A stretch of DNA of 64,000 nt, taken from assembly GCF_000688475.1 (NCBI RefSeq), contig NZ_JIAN01000005.1:496001-560000 (forward strand), written 5' to 3'. Below, piece by piece: positions 25,629 to 34,419 of this stretch. Below the pieces are notes generated by a model. The model made no database searches, had not been told where the DNA came from, and saw only the letters and a list, made by a program, of their open reading frames with translations. The position numbers and the translations under genes are program-made. Each line of letters opens with the position of its first letter. Within the stretch, counting starts at the first letter, position 1. Origin of the DNA: Cellulomonas sp. URHE0023 (lineage in GTDB: Bacteria > Actinomycetota > Actinomycetes > Actinomycetales > Cellulomonadaceae).

Positions 25629-26561
25629 TCACGCGGGCTTCGCGGTCGCCCGCGCGGCAGCCAGCGAGGCGGCGATCCCCACGTCGTACGGCGTCGGTGC
25701 GACGTCGAACGTCCGCTCGAACTCGCTCGAGTCGAACAGGTACGGCGCCGTGTACTGGTAGGCCATCTCGAGCGTCTCGCGGGCGGGGGTGCTGAACAGT
25801 GCACCGATCCGCATGGTGGTCATGCTCATGGTCGTGCAGCGTCCCCCGGCGATCGCGACGTACTCCTGACCGGTGAGGGCGGGGGCGGTCGGGACGTGCC
25901 ACACCCGACCGCGTGCGCGGTCGTCGGTGCCGAGGACCGCGAGCGCGTCGGCGATGTCGGGGACGTACGTCAGGGAGTGCGGCTGCGTTGCGTCGAAGAA
26001 CCAGGTCGCCTTCTTGCCGGCGACGATCCGGTCGATCGCGAACGTGGTGAAGACGCTCGTCGTCGCCCCGGGTCCGTAGAAGTCCGCGCTGTGCGCGACG
26101 GTCTTGACCAGACCTCGCACCTCCGCGGCCTCGTCGAGGGCGTGGAGCACGGCGGCTCGCGCCCACCCCTTGCGCGTCGACGGCCGCAGTGGCAGGTCGG
26201 GGGTGATCGGTCCGTGGAACGGGCCGTAGGCGTAGACGTTGTCGAGGACGACCAGGTGCGTGCCGTGCGTGAGCGCCGCCGCGATGGTGTTGCGCGCGAC
26301 CAGCGGCCACTGCTTCTCCCACACCCGAGCCGAGTACGGGAGGCCGACGACGAGGTAGGCGACGTCGGCGCCACGCAGGGCACGGTCGACGTCGTCCGCC
26401 TCGAGCAGGTCGGCGGTGACGGAGCGCACGTCGCCCCTGCTCGAGGGTGCGCGGCCCACCGAGACGGTGTCGTGGCCGCGGTCGAGCAGGGCGCGGACGG
26501 TCTCACGACCGACGACGCCGTTCCCGCCGAGCACGACGTGGGTTCCGGTGGGGTGCGTCAT
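25629..26561 (-). CDS. NAD-dependent epimerase/dehydratase-like protein
   Basis: A 310-residue extended short-chain dehydrogenase-like protein. The Rossmann motif is GGNGVVGRETVRALL (GxxGxxG), followed by LVVLDNVYAYGPF where the catalytic YxxxK of epimerases would be; here a Tyr-x-Pro pattern and no Lys at +4 is seen, so it may be a nucleotide-binding reductase or an atypical member. YVPDIADAL is the family's second common motif. It is coupled by an ATGA overlap to the MerR regulator upstream. Its substrate cannot be predicted. Confidence 0.78.
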   Translation of the reverse strand: MTHPTGTHVVLGGNGVVGRETVRALLDRGHDTVSVGRAPSSRGDVRSVTADLLEADDVDRALRGADVAYLVVGLPYSARVWEKQWPLVARNTIAAALTHGTHLVVLDNVYAYGPFHGPITPDLPLRPSTRKGWARAAVLHALDEAAEVRGLVKTVAHSADFYGPGATTSVFTTFAIDRIVAGKKATWFFDATQPHSLTYVPDIADALAVLGTDDRARGRVWHVPTAPALTGQEYVAIAGGRCTTMSMTTMRIGALFSTPARETLEMAYQYTAPYLFDSSEFERTFDVAPTPYDVGIAASLAAARATAKPA

Positions 26562-27211
26562 GACGGGTCCTCGTCTCGTGGTGTGCCGGGTACGGGAAAC
26601 AGCTCGGTGGTGGCGTCCTGCTGGGCCAGGCGGCGCAGTCCGGCGAAGAGGGGGTCGCCCAGGACGGTGCCGACGACCATGAGCTCTGCGACCCGGTCGG
26701 TCTCGGAGCGCGTGGTCAGGGCGTGCAGGTCGGCGGCGGCCGCGCGGGCGGCGGCGGCGGCGTACGCGTCGAGGTAGCCCGGCGGCGGGTCGAACCCGAT
26801 CCCCCGGAACCCGTCGAGGGCCCGCGCGGCCGTCTCGATACCGGGGTTGTCGTCGGTGGTCACCCAGCGGTGCTCGCGCGCGAGCCGACGCACGCGCTCA
26901 CGTGACTCCTCGCTCGGGGCACCACCCGCTGTCCGGGAGGCGCTGATCGCGTGCTGCGCGACCGCGAACGTCTCGGCGAGCGGGGCGTCGGGAGCGTCGA
27001 GCACCGCGATGACCTCCCGCGCCGCCGCGACCGAGAGTCCGCCGGTCTCGAGCAGCGCACGGACGAGCCGGACGCGCGTGACGTGCGCGTCGTCGTACTC
27101 GACCTGGTTCGGGTGCGAGCGCCGACCCTCGGGGATCAGACCTTCGCGCTGGTAGAACTTCATGGCGGACAGTGGGATCCCGGCACGTCGACACACCTCG
27201 GATATGCGCAC
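26558..27211 (-). CDS. MerR-family transcriptional regulator
   Basis: A 217-residue regulator with an N-terminal MerR helix-turn-helix and wing (RISEVCRRAGIPLSAMKFYQREGLIPEGRR, then VEYDDAHVTRVRLVRALLETGGLSV), a dimerisation helix and an Ala-rich effector domain of about 120 residues without the Cys clusters of metal sensors. The GTG start at 27211 is required to complete the first helix and lies inside a 15-bp palindrome, so the mRNA may be leaderless. It is divergent from the methyltransferase by 53 bp and co-transcribed with the epimerase-like gene. Confidence 0.88.
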   Translation of the reverse strand: MRISEVCRRAGIPLSAMKFYQREGLIPEGRRSHPNQVEYDDAHVTRVRLVRALLETGGLSVAAAREVIAVLDAPDAPLAETFAVAQHAISASRTAGGAPSEESRERVRRLAREHRWVTTDDNPGIETAARALDGFRGIGFDPPPGYLDAYAAAAARAAAADLHALTTRSETDRVAELMVVGTVLGDPLFAGLRRLAQQDATTELFPVPGTPRDEDPS

Positions 27212-27235
27212 TATCCGATAGTGACACTATCCGAT
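27209..27235. promoter_or_regulatory. Palindromic operator between merR-like gene and methyltransferase
   Basis: CACTATC-C-GATAGTG (27209-27223) is a perfect 15-bp dyad that includes the GTG start of the MerR gene. CACTATCCGAT is repeated directly at 27225-27235, a 16-bp spacing. The position suits MerR binding to control both divergent promoters. Confidence 0.6.
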
Positions 27236-27264
27236 CGTCGTGGCAACGCCTTCAGGAGACGACG

Positions 27265-28065
27265 ATGAACGAGACCGGCGCGCAGCACTGGGTGGCCCAT
27301 CGCGACCACTACGACCGCATGTACGCGAAGTTCCAGGCCGCACTGCTGTCCGCTGCCGCGATCCGCCCCGGGGAGCAGGTGCTCGACGTGGGCTGCGGGT
27401 ACGGCACCACGACCCTGGCCGCGGCCGAGGTCGCCCGGCCGGGCACCGCCGTCGGGATCGACGTCTCCCCCACGATGCTCGACCTCGCACGCGCGCGGGC
27501 CGTCGGCGTGCCGAACGTGACCTTCGTCGAGGCCGACGCGCAGGACCACCGATTCGCACCGTCGTCGTTCGACGTCGCGCTCTCCCGGTTCGGGCTGATG
27601 TTCTTCACGGACCCGGTGGCCGCGCTCGCGAACCTTCGGCGCGCCACGCGGCCCGGCGGGCGCCTGGCGTTCGTGGCGTGGCGGTCGCTCGCGCGCCAGC
27701 CGTGGCTGTGCGTCCCGGGCACCGCCGCCGCTCGCATCGTCCCGGTGCCCGGCATGGAGACCCGCGACGGGCCGGGCATGTTCTCCTTCGCCGACCCCGA
27801 CCGCGTGCGGTCCCTGCTGACCGCCGCCGGATGGACCGGTGTCGAGCTGGCGTCGGTCACCGAGAAGCTCCCGGTCGGGGACTCCCCCGAGGACGCCGTC
27901 GCGTTCCTGGCGAGCGGGACGCTCGGCCGTCGGCTCCTGGACGGCTCCGACGAGCAGACGCAGGCCCGTGTGCTCGCCGAGGTGCGTGCAGCCCTGGCCC
28001 CGCACACCCGGGGCGACGGCGTCCGCCTCGGCGCGAGCGTCTGGCTCGGCCAGGCACGGGCCTGA
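27265..28065 (+). CDS. Class I SAM-dependent methyltransferase
   Basis: A 266-residue enzyme of the Methyltransf_11/25 type. Motif I is VLDVGCGYGTTT (residues about 40-51), followed by GIDVSPTMLDLARARA (acidic residue of motif II), VEADAQDHRFAPSSFDVALSRFGLMFF (motifs III-IV) and LRRATRPGGRLAFVAW (post-motif). The substrate is not apparent; ubiquinone-type or small-molecule O/N-methylation are typical. ATG 27265 has AGGAGA 5 bases upstream. It faces the MerR gene across a shared operator. Confidence 0.85.
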   Translation: MNETGAQHWVAHRDHYDRMYAKFQAALLSAAAIRPGEQVLDVGCGYGTTTLAAAEVARPGTAVGIDVSPTMLDLARARAVGVPNVTFVEADAQDHRFAPSSFDVALSRFGLMFFTDPVAALANLRRATRPGGRLAFVAWRSLARQPWLCVPGTAAARIVPVPGMETRDGPGMFSFADPDRVRSLLTAAGWTGVELASVTEKLPVGDSPEDAVAFLASGTLGRRLLDGSDEQTQARVLAEVRAALAPHTRGDGVRLGASVWLGQARA

Positions 28066-28068
28066 CCC

Positions 28069-29250
28069 TCAGCGTCCGAGCACGCCCGCTCGCTCACGTG
28101 GGCCGACCGCCCCGAGGCGACGCTCCGCCCGCGGGAAGACGACTGCGCCGAGGCCGAGCAGCGGTGCGACGAGCGCGAGCGCCGCGGTGAGCCCGAGGGC
28201 ACCCGCCACGAGGCCGATCATGCCCGGACCGACGAGCACGCCCGCGTAGACGAAGACCGAGAGCCGCGCGACCGCCAAGGTGCTCGGATCACGACGGCCG
28301 GTCTCCGCATAGGCGATGGGGACCAGGGCCGCGCCCCCCAGTCCGAGCAGCGCGAACCCACCGACCGCCGCGGCCGGTCGGGGCACGAGCACCGCGGCGG
28401 CCAGACCCACCGCACCGACAAGAGACCCGACCCGGAACAACCGGGCATCCCCCAGCGCACCCCGCAGCCGGTCCCCACCGAGCCGGCCGACGGTCTGCGC
28501 CGCGGTGAACGCGGTGGTCGCCGCGGCGGCCAGGGCGAGCGGCGCACCGCGCACCTCGTGGAGGAACACCCCGCTCCACCCGAGCGCAGCGCCCTCGGCC
28601 ACCATCAGGATGACCCCGACCAGCGCGACACGGACGAGCGCAGCCGACCATCGCGCCGGCGCGGGCGACTCCGGCCCGACCGTGGCCGGCCCGTTCCCCG
28701 GGAGTCGGGAGCCGGCCAGGACGGCGATCGGGACCGCGAGAGCCGCAGCAGCCGCGAGATGGACCGTGGTCGGAGCTCCCGCTGCGATGCTCGCCGTGCC
28801 GGCGAGCATCGCGGTCGTGGCGCCGACGCTCCACGCCGCATGGCACCCGCTGAGCATCGGCCGCCCCAGTCGCTGCTCCGCACCGACCGCCGTCGCGTTC
28901 ATCGCCACGTCGAGGGCGCCGTTCGCAGCGGCCACCAGGACGATCGCCACGACGTAGCCCGGGATCCCCAGCGGAACACCGAGCACGACGACGGCGAGCG
29001 GGAACGCGACGACTGCGACGCGGGCGACGACCGACGGACCGACCCGGCGCAGCACCGGCGCCACGGACCGCATGGTCACGATGGCGACGACGCCGAACAG
29101 GACGCTGAGCAGTCCGTAGGACGTGTCGTCGAGCCCGCGCTCGACCTTCAGCGTGGGCGACCGGACCAGGAAGCCGCCGAAGGACAGGCCACTGACGAGG
29201 AACAGGGCAGTGGTCGCCCAGCGCTCGCTGCGGGTGATCGCGATGCTCAT
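28069..29250 (-). CDS. MFS transporter
   Basis: A 393-residue major-facilitator protein with about 12 hydrophobic helices, for example SERWATTALFLVSGLSFGGFL (TM1), VVARVAVVAFPLAVVVLGV, and VRVALVGVILMVAEGAALGW at the start of the second half, which resembles the FucP/BtrS (MFS_YbjJ-like) subgroup. Substrate unknown. ATG 29250 was chosen; an upstream TTG at 29271 would add seven residues. Its stop lies 3 bp from the stop of the convergent methyltransferase gene. Confidence 0.82.
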   Translation of the reverse strand: MSIAITRSERWATTALFLVSGLSFGGFLVRSPTLKVERGLDDTSYGLLSVLFGVVAIVTMRSVAPVLRRVGPSVVARVAVVAFPLAVVVLGVPLGIPGYVVAIVLVAAANGALDVAMNATAVGAEQRLGRPMLSGCHAAWSVGATTAMLAGTASIAAGAPTTVHLAAAAALAVPIAVLAGSRLPGNGPATVGPESPAPARWSAALVRVALVGVILMVAEGAALGWSGVFLHEVRGAPLALAAAATTAFTAAQTVGRLGGDRLRGALGDARLFRVGSLVGAVGLAAAVLVPRPAAAVGGFALLGLGGAALVPIAYAETGRRDPSTLAVARLSVFVYAGVLVGPGMIGLVAGALGLTAALALVAPLLGLGAVVFPRAERRLGAVGPRERAGVLGR

Positions 29251-29357
29251 GAACCCATGACGCACGAGCAACGCCGCACACGACAGGACGGCGCGATCTG
29301 GGTGTCAGTCCACCGCCGACCTGGTCGTGGGTACTGCGACGACCGCGTGCTGCTCGG

Positions 29358-29990
29358 TCAGGGTCGTCCGCGATCGTCGGACGGCAGGCATGGGACGGAG
29401 GCGGTGGGATCGCACCTGACGTCCTCGGGCGGTCCGTAGCGCACGGGTGTGGCGACGACGACCGCGCTCGCGAGCACGGCGAGCAGCGTCCCGACCGCGC
29501 AGAGCCGCATCGCGGCGCACCTCGGGAGCGTGCCGCGGACCAGGGCGAGCCCGGCCAGGCCCCCGGCGGTGTTGACGATGACGTCGGTGGTGTCGGTGCT
29601 GCCGACGGCCAGGACGTACTGTCCCGTCTCCAGCGCCAGACTCGCGGCGGCCATCACGCCGGCGGCCTTCCACCACCGCCACGTCGGCGCGAGAAGGCCT
29701 AGGTAGAGACCGAAGGGCACGAAGAGCACGAGGTTGGCGGCGACGTCGAAGGGCGTGCTCGCACCCGCGCCCGCAGTGGATACGAACGGCATGAGCTTGA
29801 CGATGCGCTCTCCCGGCTCGCCGACCCACGGGACCTCGAGCTTCCACAGCACCACCCACGCGAGCAGCCCGAGGTAGACGACGAAGAGCACGACCAGGTA
29901 GGCCGGTGCGCGGGCCGCGCCAGCCTCCTCGCCGGCCGAACCGCTCTCGGTCGTGTGGACAGAAGTCGCGGGGTCGAACGTGCGGGTCAC
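29358..29990 (-). CDS. VanZ-like membrane protein
   Basis: A 210-residue protein with a VanZ domain: after a polar N-terminus come YLVVLFVVYLGLLAWVVLWKL, then NLVLFVPFGLYLGLLAPTWRWW, ALETGQYVLAVGSTDTTDVIVNTAGGLAG and a last helix (AVGTLLAVLASAVVVATPV). The motif N-x(3)-FxPFG and the R/Q-x-x-x-GSTDxxDVxxNTxGG block are diagnostic. In glycopeptide-resistance clusters VanZ confers low-level teicoplanin resistance, apparently by keeping the drug off the cell surface. GTG 29990 overlaps the vanY-like stop by 4 bp. Confidence 0.85.
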   Translation of the reverse strand: MTRTFDPATSVHTTESGSAGEEAGAARAPAYLVVLFVVYLGLLAWVVLWKLEVPWVGEPGERIVKLMPFVSTAGAGASTPFDVAANLVLFVPFGLYLGLLAPTWRWWKAAGVMAAASLALETGQYVLAVGSTDTTDVIVNTAGGLAGLALVRGTLPRCAAMRLCAVGTLLAVLASAVVVATPVRYGPPEDVRCDPTASVPCLPSDDRGRP

Positions 29991-30688
29991 TGCTGCATCC
30001 TCGGATCGTGCGTCGGGTCGGCGTACATGGCAGGGCATCCGGCGTCGACGGCGTCGGGGCGCAGCTCGTAGTGCCACGGCTCGTTGCCGTAGATCTGGCA
30101 CAGCCCGTACTGGGCTCCGTGCTCCGCGAGCCACGCGGTGGCGTCCCAGCGCCCCACGTCGATCGCGGCACCCTGCACGTGAGGGGAGGTGTCTGACGTC
30201 GCCACCCACCGGGCCGCCTCCTGCTCCGAGCCGTACTGGACGACCGCGTCGCGCAGGAGCTGGTCCTGGAACGCGCGGGAACGCCAGCCGCTGTTGACGT
30301 AGAACGTGATCCGCTCGTCGGCGGCATCGGTCGCGGCCTCGCGGACCGCGGCGAGCAGGTCGGGATCGAGGTTGGCCACCGCAGGGACGCCGTCGTCGAA
30401 GACGGTCACACCGTCGGCGACGGCGCCGTCGGAGCCATCGGCGCCGACCAGACCAGGATCGTCTGCGACCGGGTCGTCGGCCGACGGTGGCGCAAGAACA
30501 GGCGCATCCCTCGGGAGCTGGGCCACCGCTGCACGGCTGGGGGCGTCGGGTGCGGCCGATGGCGACGTGGCCGCCGACGGCTTGCCGCCGAAGACCGCGA
30601 CCGAGACGGCGGCGACCGTCGTGACGACGACCGCCAGGGCGACGGGGACGGCGGGTCGGGCTTCGCGCGCTGGTGGGGTACCGAACAT
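29987..30688 (-). CDS. VanY-type D-Ala-D-Ala carboxypeptidase
   Basis: A 233-residue zinc peptidase (M15B) that removes terminal D-Ala from peptidoglycan precursors. It has an N-terminal membrane helix (about residues 14-34), a Ser/Ala/Asp-rich linker, and the catalytic motifs SGWRSRAFQDQLL, TSPHVQGAAIDVG and EPWHYEL, giving zinc ligands His170, Asp177 and His206 and catalytic Glu203. Anchored outside, it would trim pentapeptide stems that bind glycopeptides. It is the first gene of a vanY-vanZ pair, divergent from vanR-vanS by 87 bp. Confidence 0.9.
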   Translation of the reverse strand: MFGTPPAREARPAVPVALAVVVTTVAAVSVAVFGGKPSAATSPSAAPDAPSRAAVAQLPRDAPVLAPPSADDPVADDPGLVGADGSDGAVADGVTVFDDGVPAVANLDPDLLAAVREAATDAADERITFYVNSGWRSRAFQDQLLRDAVVQYGSEQEAARWVATSDTSPHVQGAAIDVGRWDATAWLAEHGAQYGLCQIYGNEPWHYELRPDAVDAGCPAMYADPTHDPRMQQ

Positions 30689-30775
30689 GACCTCAGGGAA
30701 CGCGGCTCACTGTTGCCGTCACGTATGCAGTTCGCGATATCCCGACGATAAGTCCCGGCTCGTAGAGTCGAGAGA

Positions 30776-31456
30776 GTGCGCGTGCTGATCGTCGACGACG
30801 AGCCCTACCTGGCCGAGGCCATCCGCGACGGCCTGCGCCTCGAGGCGATCGCCGCCGACATCGCCGGCGACGGCGACACCGCACTGGAGCTGCTGGGCAT
30901 CAACGCCTACGACATCGCGGTCCTCGACCGTGACATCCCGGGGCCGTCCGGGGATGCGGTCGCCGCGCACATCGTCGCCTCGGGGAGCGGTATGCCGATC
31001 CTCATGCTCACGGCGGCAGACAGGCTCGACGACCTGGCCTCCGGGTTCGAGCTCGGTGCCGACGACTACCTCACCAAGCCGTTCCAGATGCGCGAGCTCG
31101 TGCTGCGGCTCCGGGCGCTGGACCGTCGCCGAGCCCACCACAGACCGCCTGTGCGCGAGGTCGCGGGCCTGCGGCTCGACCCGTTCCGCCGTGAGGTCTT
31201 CCGCGACGGACGGTACGTACCGCTGACCCGCAAGCAGTTCGCGGTGCTCGAGGTGCTCGTCGCCGCCGACGGAGGCGTCATCAGCGCTGAGGAGCTTCTC
31301 GAGCGGGCGTGGGACCAGAACGCCGACCCGTTCACCAACGCCGTGCGCATCACCGTCTCGGCGCTGCGCAAGCGGCTCGGCGAACCGTGGCTGATCACCA
31401 CGGTGCCCGGAGCCGGCTATCGCATCGACGCGGACGCCGGCGTCGCACGTGACTAG
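30776..31456 (+). CDS. vanR: VanR-type response regulator
   Basis: A 226-residue OmpR/PhoB-type regulator very like the Streptomyces coelicolor VanR, as I recall it: VRVLIVDDEPYLAEAIRDGL at the start, Asp51 in AVLDRDIPGPSGD, DDYLTKPFQMRELVLRLRAL, RRAHHRPPVREVAGLRLDPF, and a winged helix ending ALRKRLGEPWLITTVPGAGY. In Streptomyces this protein activates vanHAX and related genes when vancomycin is sensed. Here the nearest divergent genes are vanY and vanZ. It starts with GTG and overlaps the kinase gene by 8 bp. Confidence 0.88.
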   Translation: MRVLIVDDEPYLAEAIRDGLRLEAIAADIAGDGDTALELLGINAYDIAVLDRDIPGPSGDAVAAHIVASGSGMPILMLTAADRLDDLASGFELGADDYLTKPFQMRELVLRLRALDRRRAHHRPPVREVAGLRLDPFRREVFRDGRYVPLTRKQFAVLEVLVAADGGVISAEELLERAWDQNADPFTNAVRITVSALRKRLGEPWLITTVPGAGYRIDADAGVARD

Positions 31457-32558
31457 GTCGCAGGTGACCAGGGACCCCGGGCCGAGCGTCCGCCTCAAGC
31501 TCACCCTGAGCTACGCCGCGTTCCTCATGGTGGCCGGCGTCCTGCTCCTGGCCGTGGTGTGGGTCTTCCTGCTGCGCTACGTGCCCGACGGGCAGAGCCA
31601 GGGTGTCCCCGGCCTTCCAGGCATCCCGAGCCGGTGGAGCCCGAGCCGCGACGACCTCGTCCGCGCCTTCGTTCCCAAGGTGTCGTGGGCGCTCGCGTTC
31701 CTGCTCCTGTTCGGCCTGGCGGGCGGGTGGGTGCTCGCCGGCCGCATGCTCGCACCGCTGGGCCGGATCACGGACGCGACCCGTGTCGCGGCGAGCGGGT
31801 CCCTCTCCCACCGCATCCGGCTGCCGGGCCGCGCCGACGAGTTCCGTGAGCTCGCCGACGCCTTCGACGCCATGCTGGAACGGCTCGAGGCGCACGTCGC
31901 CGAGCAGCGGCGGTTCGCCGCCAACGCCTCCCATGAGCTGCGGACCCCGCTGGCGACCACCCAGGCGCTCCTCGAGGTGGCCCGCAGCGACCCCGGCCGG
32001 GACCAGGTCGAGCTCATCGAACGGCTCCACGCCGTGAACGCCCGAGCGATCGACCTGACCGAGGCGTTGCTCCTGCTGAGCCGCGCCGACCAACGGTCCT
32101 TCACGCGCGAACGGGTCGACCTGTCGCTGCTCGCGGAGGAGGCCACCGAGACGCTCCTGCCCTTTGCGGAGAGACGCGGGGTGACCCTGGAGACCTCCGG
32201 TGACATCACGCCGACGGTCGGTTCGCGTGCCCTGCTGCTGCAGCTGACCACGAACCTCGTGCACAACGCGATCGTCCACAACCTTCCAGGCGGCGGCAGC
32301 GTGTGGGTCAGCGCGGCCGCGGGGCCGGGGTCGGTCGTGCTCACGGTCGAGAACACCGGTGAGTCACTGGCTCCCGGGCGGGTCTCGACCCTCACGGAGC
32401 CGTTCCAGCGTGGCACCGAACGGGTGCACAGCGACCATGCGGGCGTCGGCCTGGGCCTCGCCATCGTGCAGAGCATCGCCCGGGCGCACGACGGGACGCT
32501 CACCGTCACGCCGCGGCCCGGTGGGGGGCTCCGCGTCGCGGTGCACCTGCCTGGGTGA
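31449..32558 (+). CDS. vanS: VanS-type sensor histidine kinase
   Basis: A 369-residue kinase with TM1 (about 21-43), a short outside loop of 37 residues (residues 44-80, Pro/Gly/Ser-rich), TM2 (81-100), HAMP, HisKA with SHELRTPLATTQ (His162), and HATPase (NLVHNAIVHNL, GVGLGLAIVQSIARAHDG). The N-terminus SVRLKLTLSYAAFL followed by VVWVFLLRYVP closely matches actinomycete VanS sensors, whose short loop binds vancomycin-type drugs. GTG 31449 overlaps vanR by 8 bp. It ends 17 bp from the convergent GH43 gene. Confidence 0.88.
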   Translation: MTRSQVTRDPGPSVRLKLTLSYAAFLMVAGVLLLAVVWVFLLRYVPDGQSQGVPGLPGIPSRWSPSRDDLVRAFVPKVSWALAFLLLFGLAGGWVLAGRMLAPLGRITDATRVAASGSLSHRIRLPGRADEFRELADAFDAMLERLEAHVAEQRRFAANASHELRTPLATTQALLEVARSDPGRDQVELIERLHAVNARAIDLTEALLLLSRADQRSFTRERVDLSLLAEEATETLLPFAERRGVTLETSGDITPTVGSRALLLQLTTNLVHNAIVHNLPGGGSVWVSAAAGPGSVVLTVENTGESLAPGRVSTLTEPFQRGTERVHSDHAGVGLGLAIVQSIARAHDGTLTVTPRPGGGLRVAVHLPG

Positions 32559-32575
32559 CGTCCCTGCGCCCGCGC

Positions 32576-33562
32576 TCAGGACGGGCGTGTGGGCGCGGGC
32601 CAGCCGTCGGTCCAGGCGAGCGGTGCGAGGTGGAGCGCGCGGTAGATGTAGAGCTCGTCCCACCCGTGGAACACGAGGGTGTCCCCGTCTGCCGAGCTCA
32701 CCACGTCCTGGCCGCCCGGCCCGCGCACCGCACCGTCCCAGGTGTCCGTGGTCAGGACCGGTTCCGACTTCTTGGTGTAGGGGCCCAGGAGCGACGCCGA
32801 GCGTGCCGCCCCGATCGCGTAGTCGTCGCCTCCGTAGGCGTTCGCCGAGTACAGGAGCACGTACGTGCCGTCGTGCAGGACGAGCGTCGGCGCTTCGACC
32901 AGCTCGCCTTCCCACGCAAGGTCCTGGCGCAGGAGCCGCGTCGGCTCGTCGGCCAGCGACAGCCCGTCGTCGGACAGCCGGGCGATCTCGATCCACGTGT
33001 CGAGCGAGCAGCAGTTCCCGTCCGTCTTCCACAGCAGGTAGCGAGCGCCGTCGGCGTCGGTGAACGTGCTGGGGTCGATGGCCCCGCCCTCCTCCACCGG
33101 GCACACGAGCGGTTCGGCACCCGCGGGCACGAACGTCCCGTCGGTCGTGGGGCTCGTGGCGACGCCGATGCACTGACGGCCGGAGTCGGTGTGCTCGGCC
33201 GTGACGTACATGACCCACGAACCGTCGGGCCGCGGCGAGACGTCGGGTGCCCATGTCCGACCGGGCGACGCCCAGGCCGGGAGCGTGGGAAGCGCGTCCC
33301 GGGACTGCACCTTCCACGTCGAGAGGTCGGGGCTCGACGCCACCCGGATGTTCAGCCCGGACGTGCCGGTGCCGAACGCCAGCCAGCCGTCGTCCACCGC
33401 GACGACGTCGGGGTCCGGGAAGTCCTCGTCGACGACCGGTGCGACAGCAGCTGCGTCGGAGGAGGACGGGGTCGGGGCGCCGGTCGGCTGGGCCGGCCCG
33501 CACGAGGCCAGCGCGACGCACGCCGCTGCGACGGCCACGACCCGGACCGACCTGCTCCTCAC
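32576..33562 (-). CDS. Lipoprotein glycoside hydrolase family 43
   Basis: A 328-residue exported lipoprotein (VAVAAACVALASCG, Cys21) with a five-blade beta-propeller GH43 domain. The catalytic triad is visible: Asp50 in EDFPDPDVV (base), Asp163 in GGAIDPSTF (pKa modulator) and Glu223 in GELVEAPTLV (acid). GH43 enzymes release arabinose or xylose from arabinoxylan and arabinan. Surface anchoring next to an ABC importer suits trimming of oligosaccharides before uptake. It starts with GTG, overlaps the permease stop by 4 bp, and ends the four-gene operon 36714-32576. Confidence 0.88.
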   Translation of the reverse strand: MRSRSVRVVAVAAACVALASCGPAQPTGAPTPSSSDAAAVAPVVDEDFPDPDVVAVDDGWLAFGTGTSGLNIRVASSPDLSTWKVQSRDALPTLPAWASPGRTWAPDVSPRPDGSWVMYVTAEHTDSGRQCIGVATSPTTDGTFVPAGAEPLVCPVEEGGAIDPSTFTDADGARYLLWKTDGNCCSLDTWIEIARLSDDGLSLADEPTRLLRQDLAWEGELVEAPTLVLHDGTYVLLYSANAYGGDDYAIGAARSASLLGPYTKKSEPVLTTDTWDGAVRGPGGQDVVSSADGDTLVFHGWDELYIYRALHLAPLAWTDGWPAPTRPS

Positions 33563-34419
33563 CCCTTGACCGCCGCACCGGTGACCGAGTCCACGATCTG
33601 CCGCTGCGCGATGCCGAACAGCACCAGCACGGGGACCGAGGCGATCACCGCCGCAGCCATGACGATCGCGAAGTGCGTCCGGTAGGCGCCCTGCAGCATG
33701 GAGAGCCCTGGTTGGAGCGTCATGTGCTCGGGTGAGAGCAGCACGTACACGGGCCACAGGAAGTCGTTCCAGTTGTTCAGGAACGACAGGACCGCCAGCG
33801 TGGCCAGGGCCGGTCGTGCCAGCGGCAGCACGACCTGCAGGAAGATCCGGATGTCGCCCGCACCGTCGATGCGCGCGGCCTCCTCGATCTCGACCGGGAG
33901 CCCGACGAAGAACTGCCGAAGGAAGAAGATGCCGAACGCACCGGCCGCACCGGGCACGGTGATCGCCAGGATCGTGTCCAGCCAGCCGAGGTTCTGCACG
34001 ATCAGGTAGTTGGGGATGAGGAACACGACCGGCGGGACCAGCAGCGTCGAGATGATCAGGCCGAAGATGATCTTCTTGCCCGCGAACTCCATCCGCGCGA
34101 GCGCGTAGGCGCCCATCGACGCGGTCACCAGGATCAGCACGGTCTGGACGGTCGCGGCCGCGAGCGAGTTCCACAGCCAGAGCAGGATCGGCTGCTGACC
34201 GCTCGCGAGCGTCCGGTAGGCGTCCAGGGACACCGGACTGGGCGGCGAGTAGGGGTTCCGGATGGCGTCGGCGTCCGTCTTGAACGACGTCAGAAGCATC
34301 CACAGCAGGGGCAGCACGATGGCGAGCGCCAGCACGCCGAGCACCACGTACAGGACGGTCTTCGCGGCGATCCGGCGCCCGGAGCGCGGTCGACGCACGG
34401 CGATGGCGGTCGCGCTCAT
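33559..34419 (-). CDS. Sugar ABC transporter permease (MalG type)
   Basis: A 286-residue permease with six helices (first VLYVVLGVLALAIVLPLLWML, last AAAVIASVPVLVLFGIAQR). The EAA cytoplasmic loop appears as EIEEAARIDGAGDIRIFLQVVLPLARPAL, the CUT1-family coupling motif. FLNNWNDFLWPVYVLL is also typical of MalG-like subunits. It pairs with the MalF-type subunit, whose gene it overlaps by 4 bp. The ATPase gene is not in this operon, so a shared multi-sugar ATPase elsewhere (MsiK-like) is expected. Confidence 0.92.
   Translation of the reverse strand: MSATAIAVRRPRSGRRIAAKTVLYVVLGVLALAIVLPLLWMLLTSFKTDADAIRNPYSPPSPVSLDAYRTLASGQQPILLWLWNSLAAATVQTVLILVTASMGAYALARMEFAGKKIIFGLIISTLLVPPVVFLIPNYLIVQNLGWLDTILAITVPGAAGAFGIFFLRQFFVGLPVEIEEAARIDGAGDIRIFLQVVLPLARPALATLAVLSFLNNWNDFLWPVYVLLSPEHMTLQPGLSMLQGAYRTHFAIVMAAAVIASVPVLVLFGIAQRQIVDSVTGAAVKG

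Noticed and set aside
25629..26561. Classical sugar-nucleotide epimerase
   Set aside because: The YxxxK catalytic pair is not evident, so only the superfamily is claimed.
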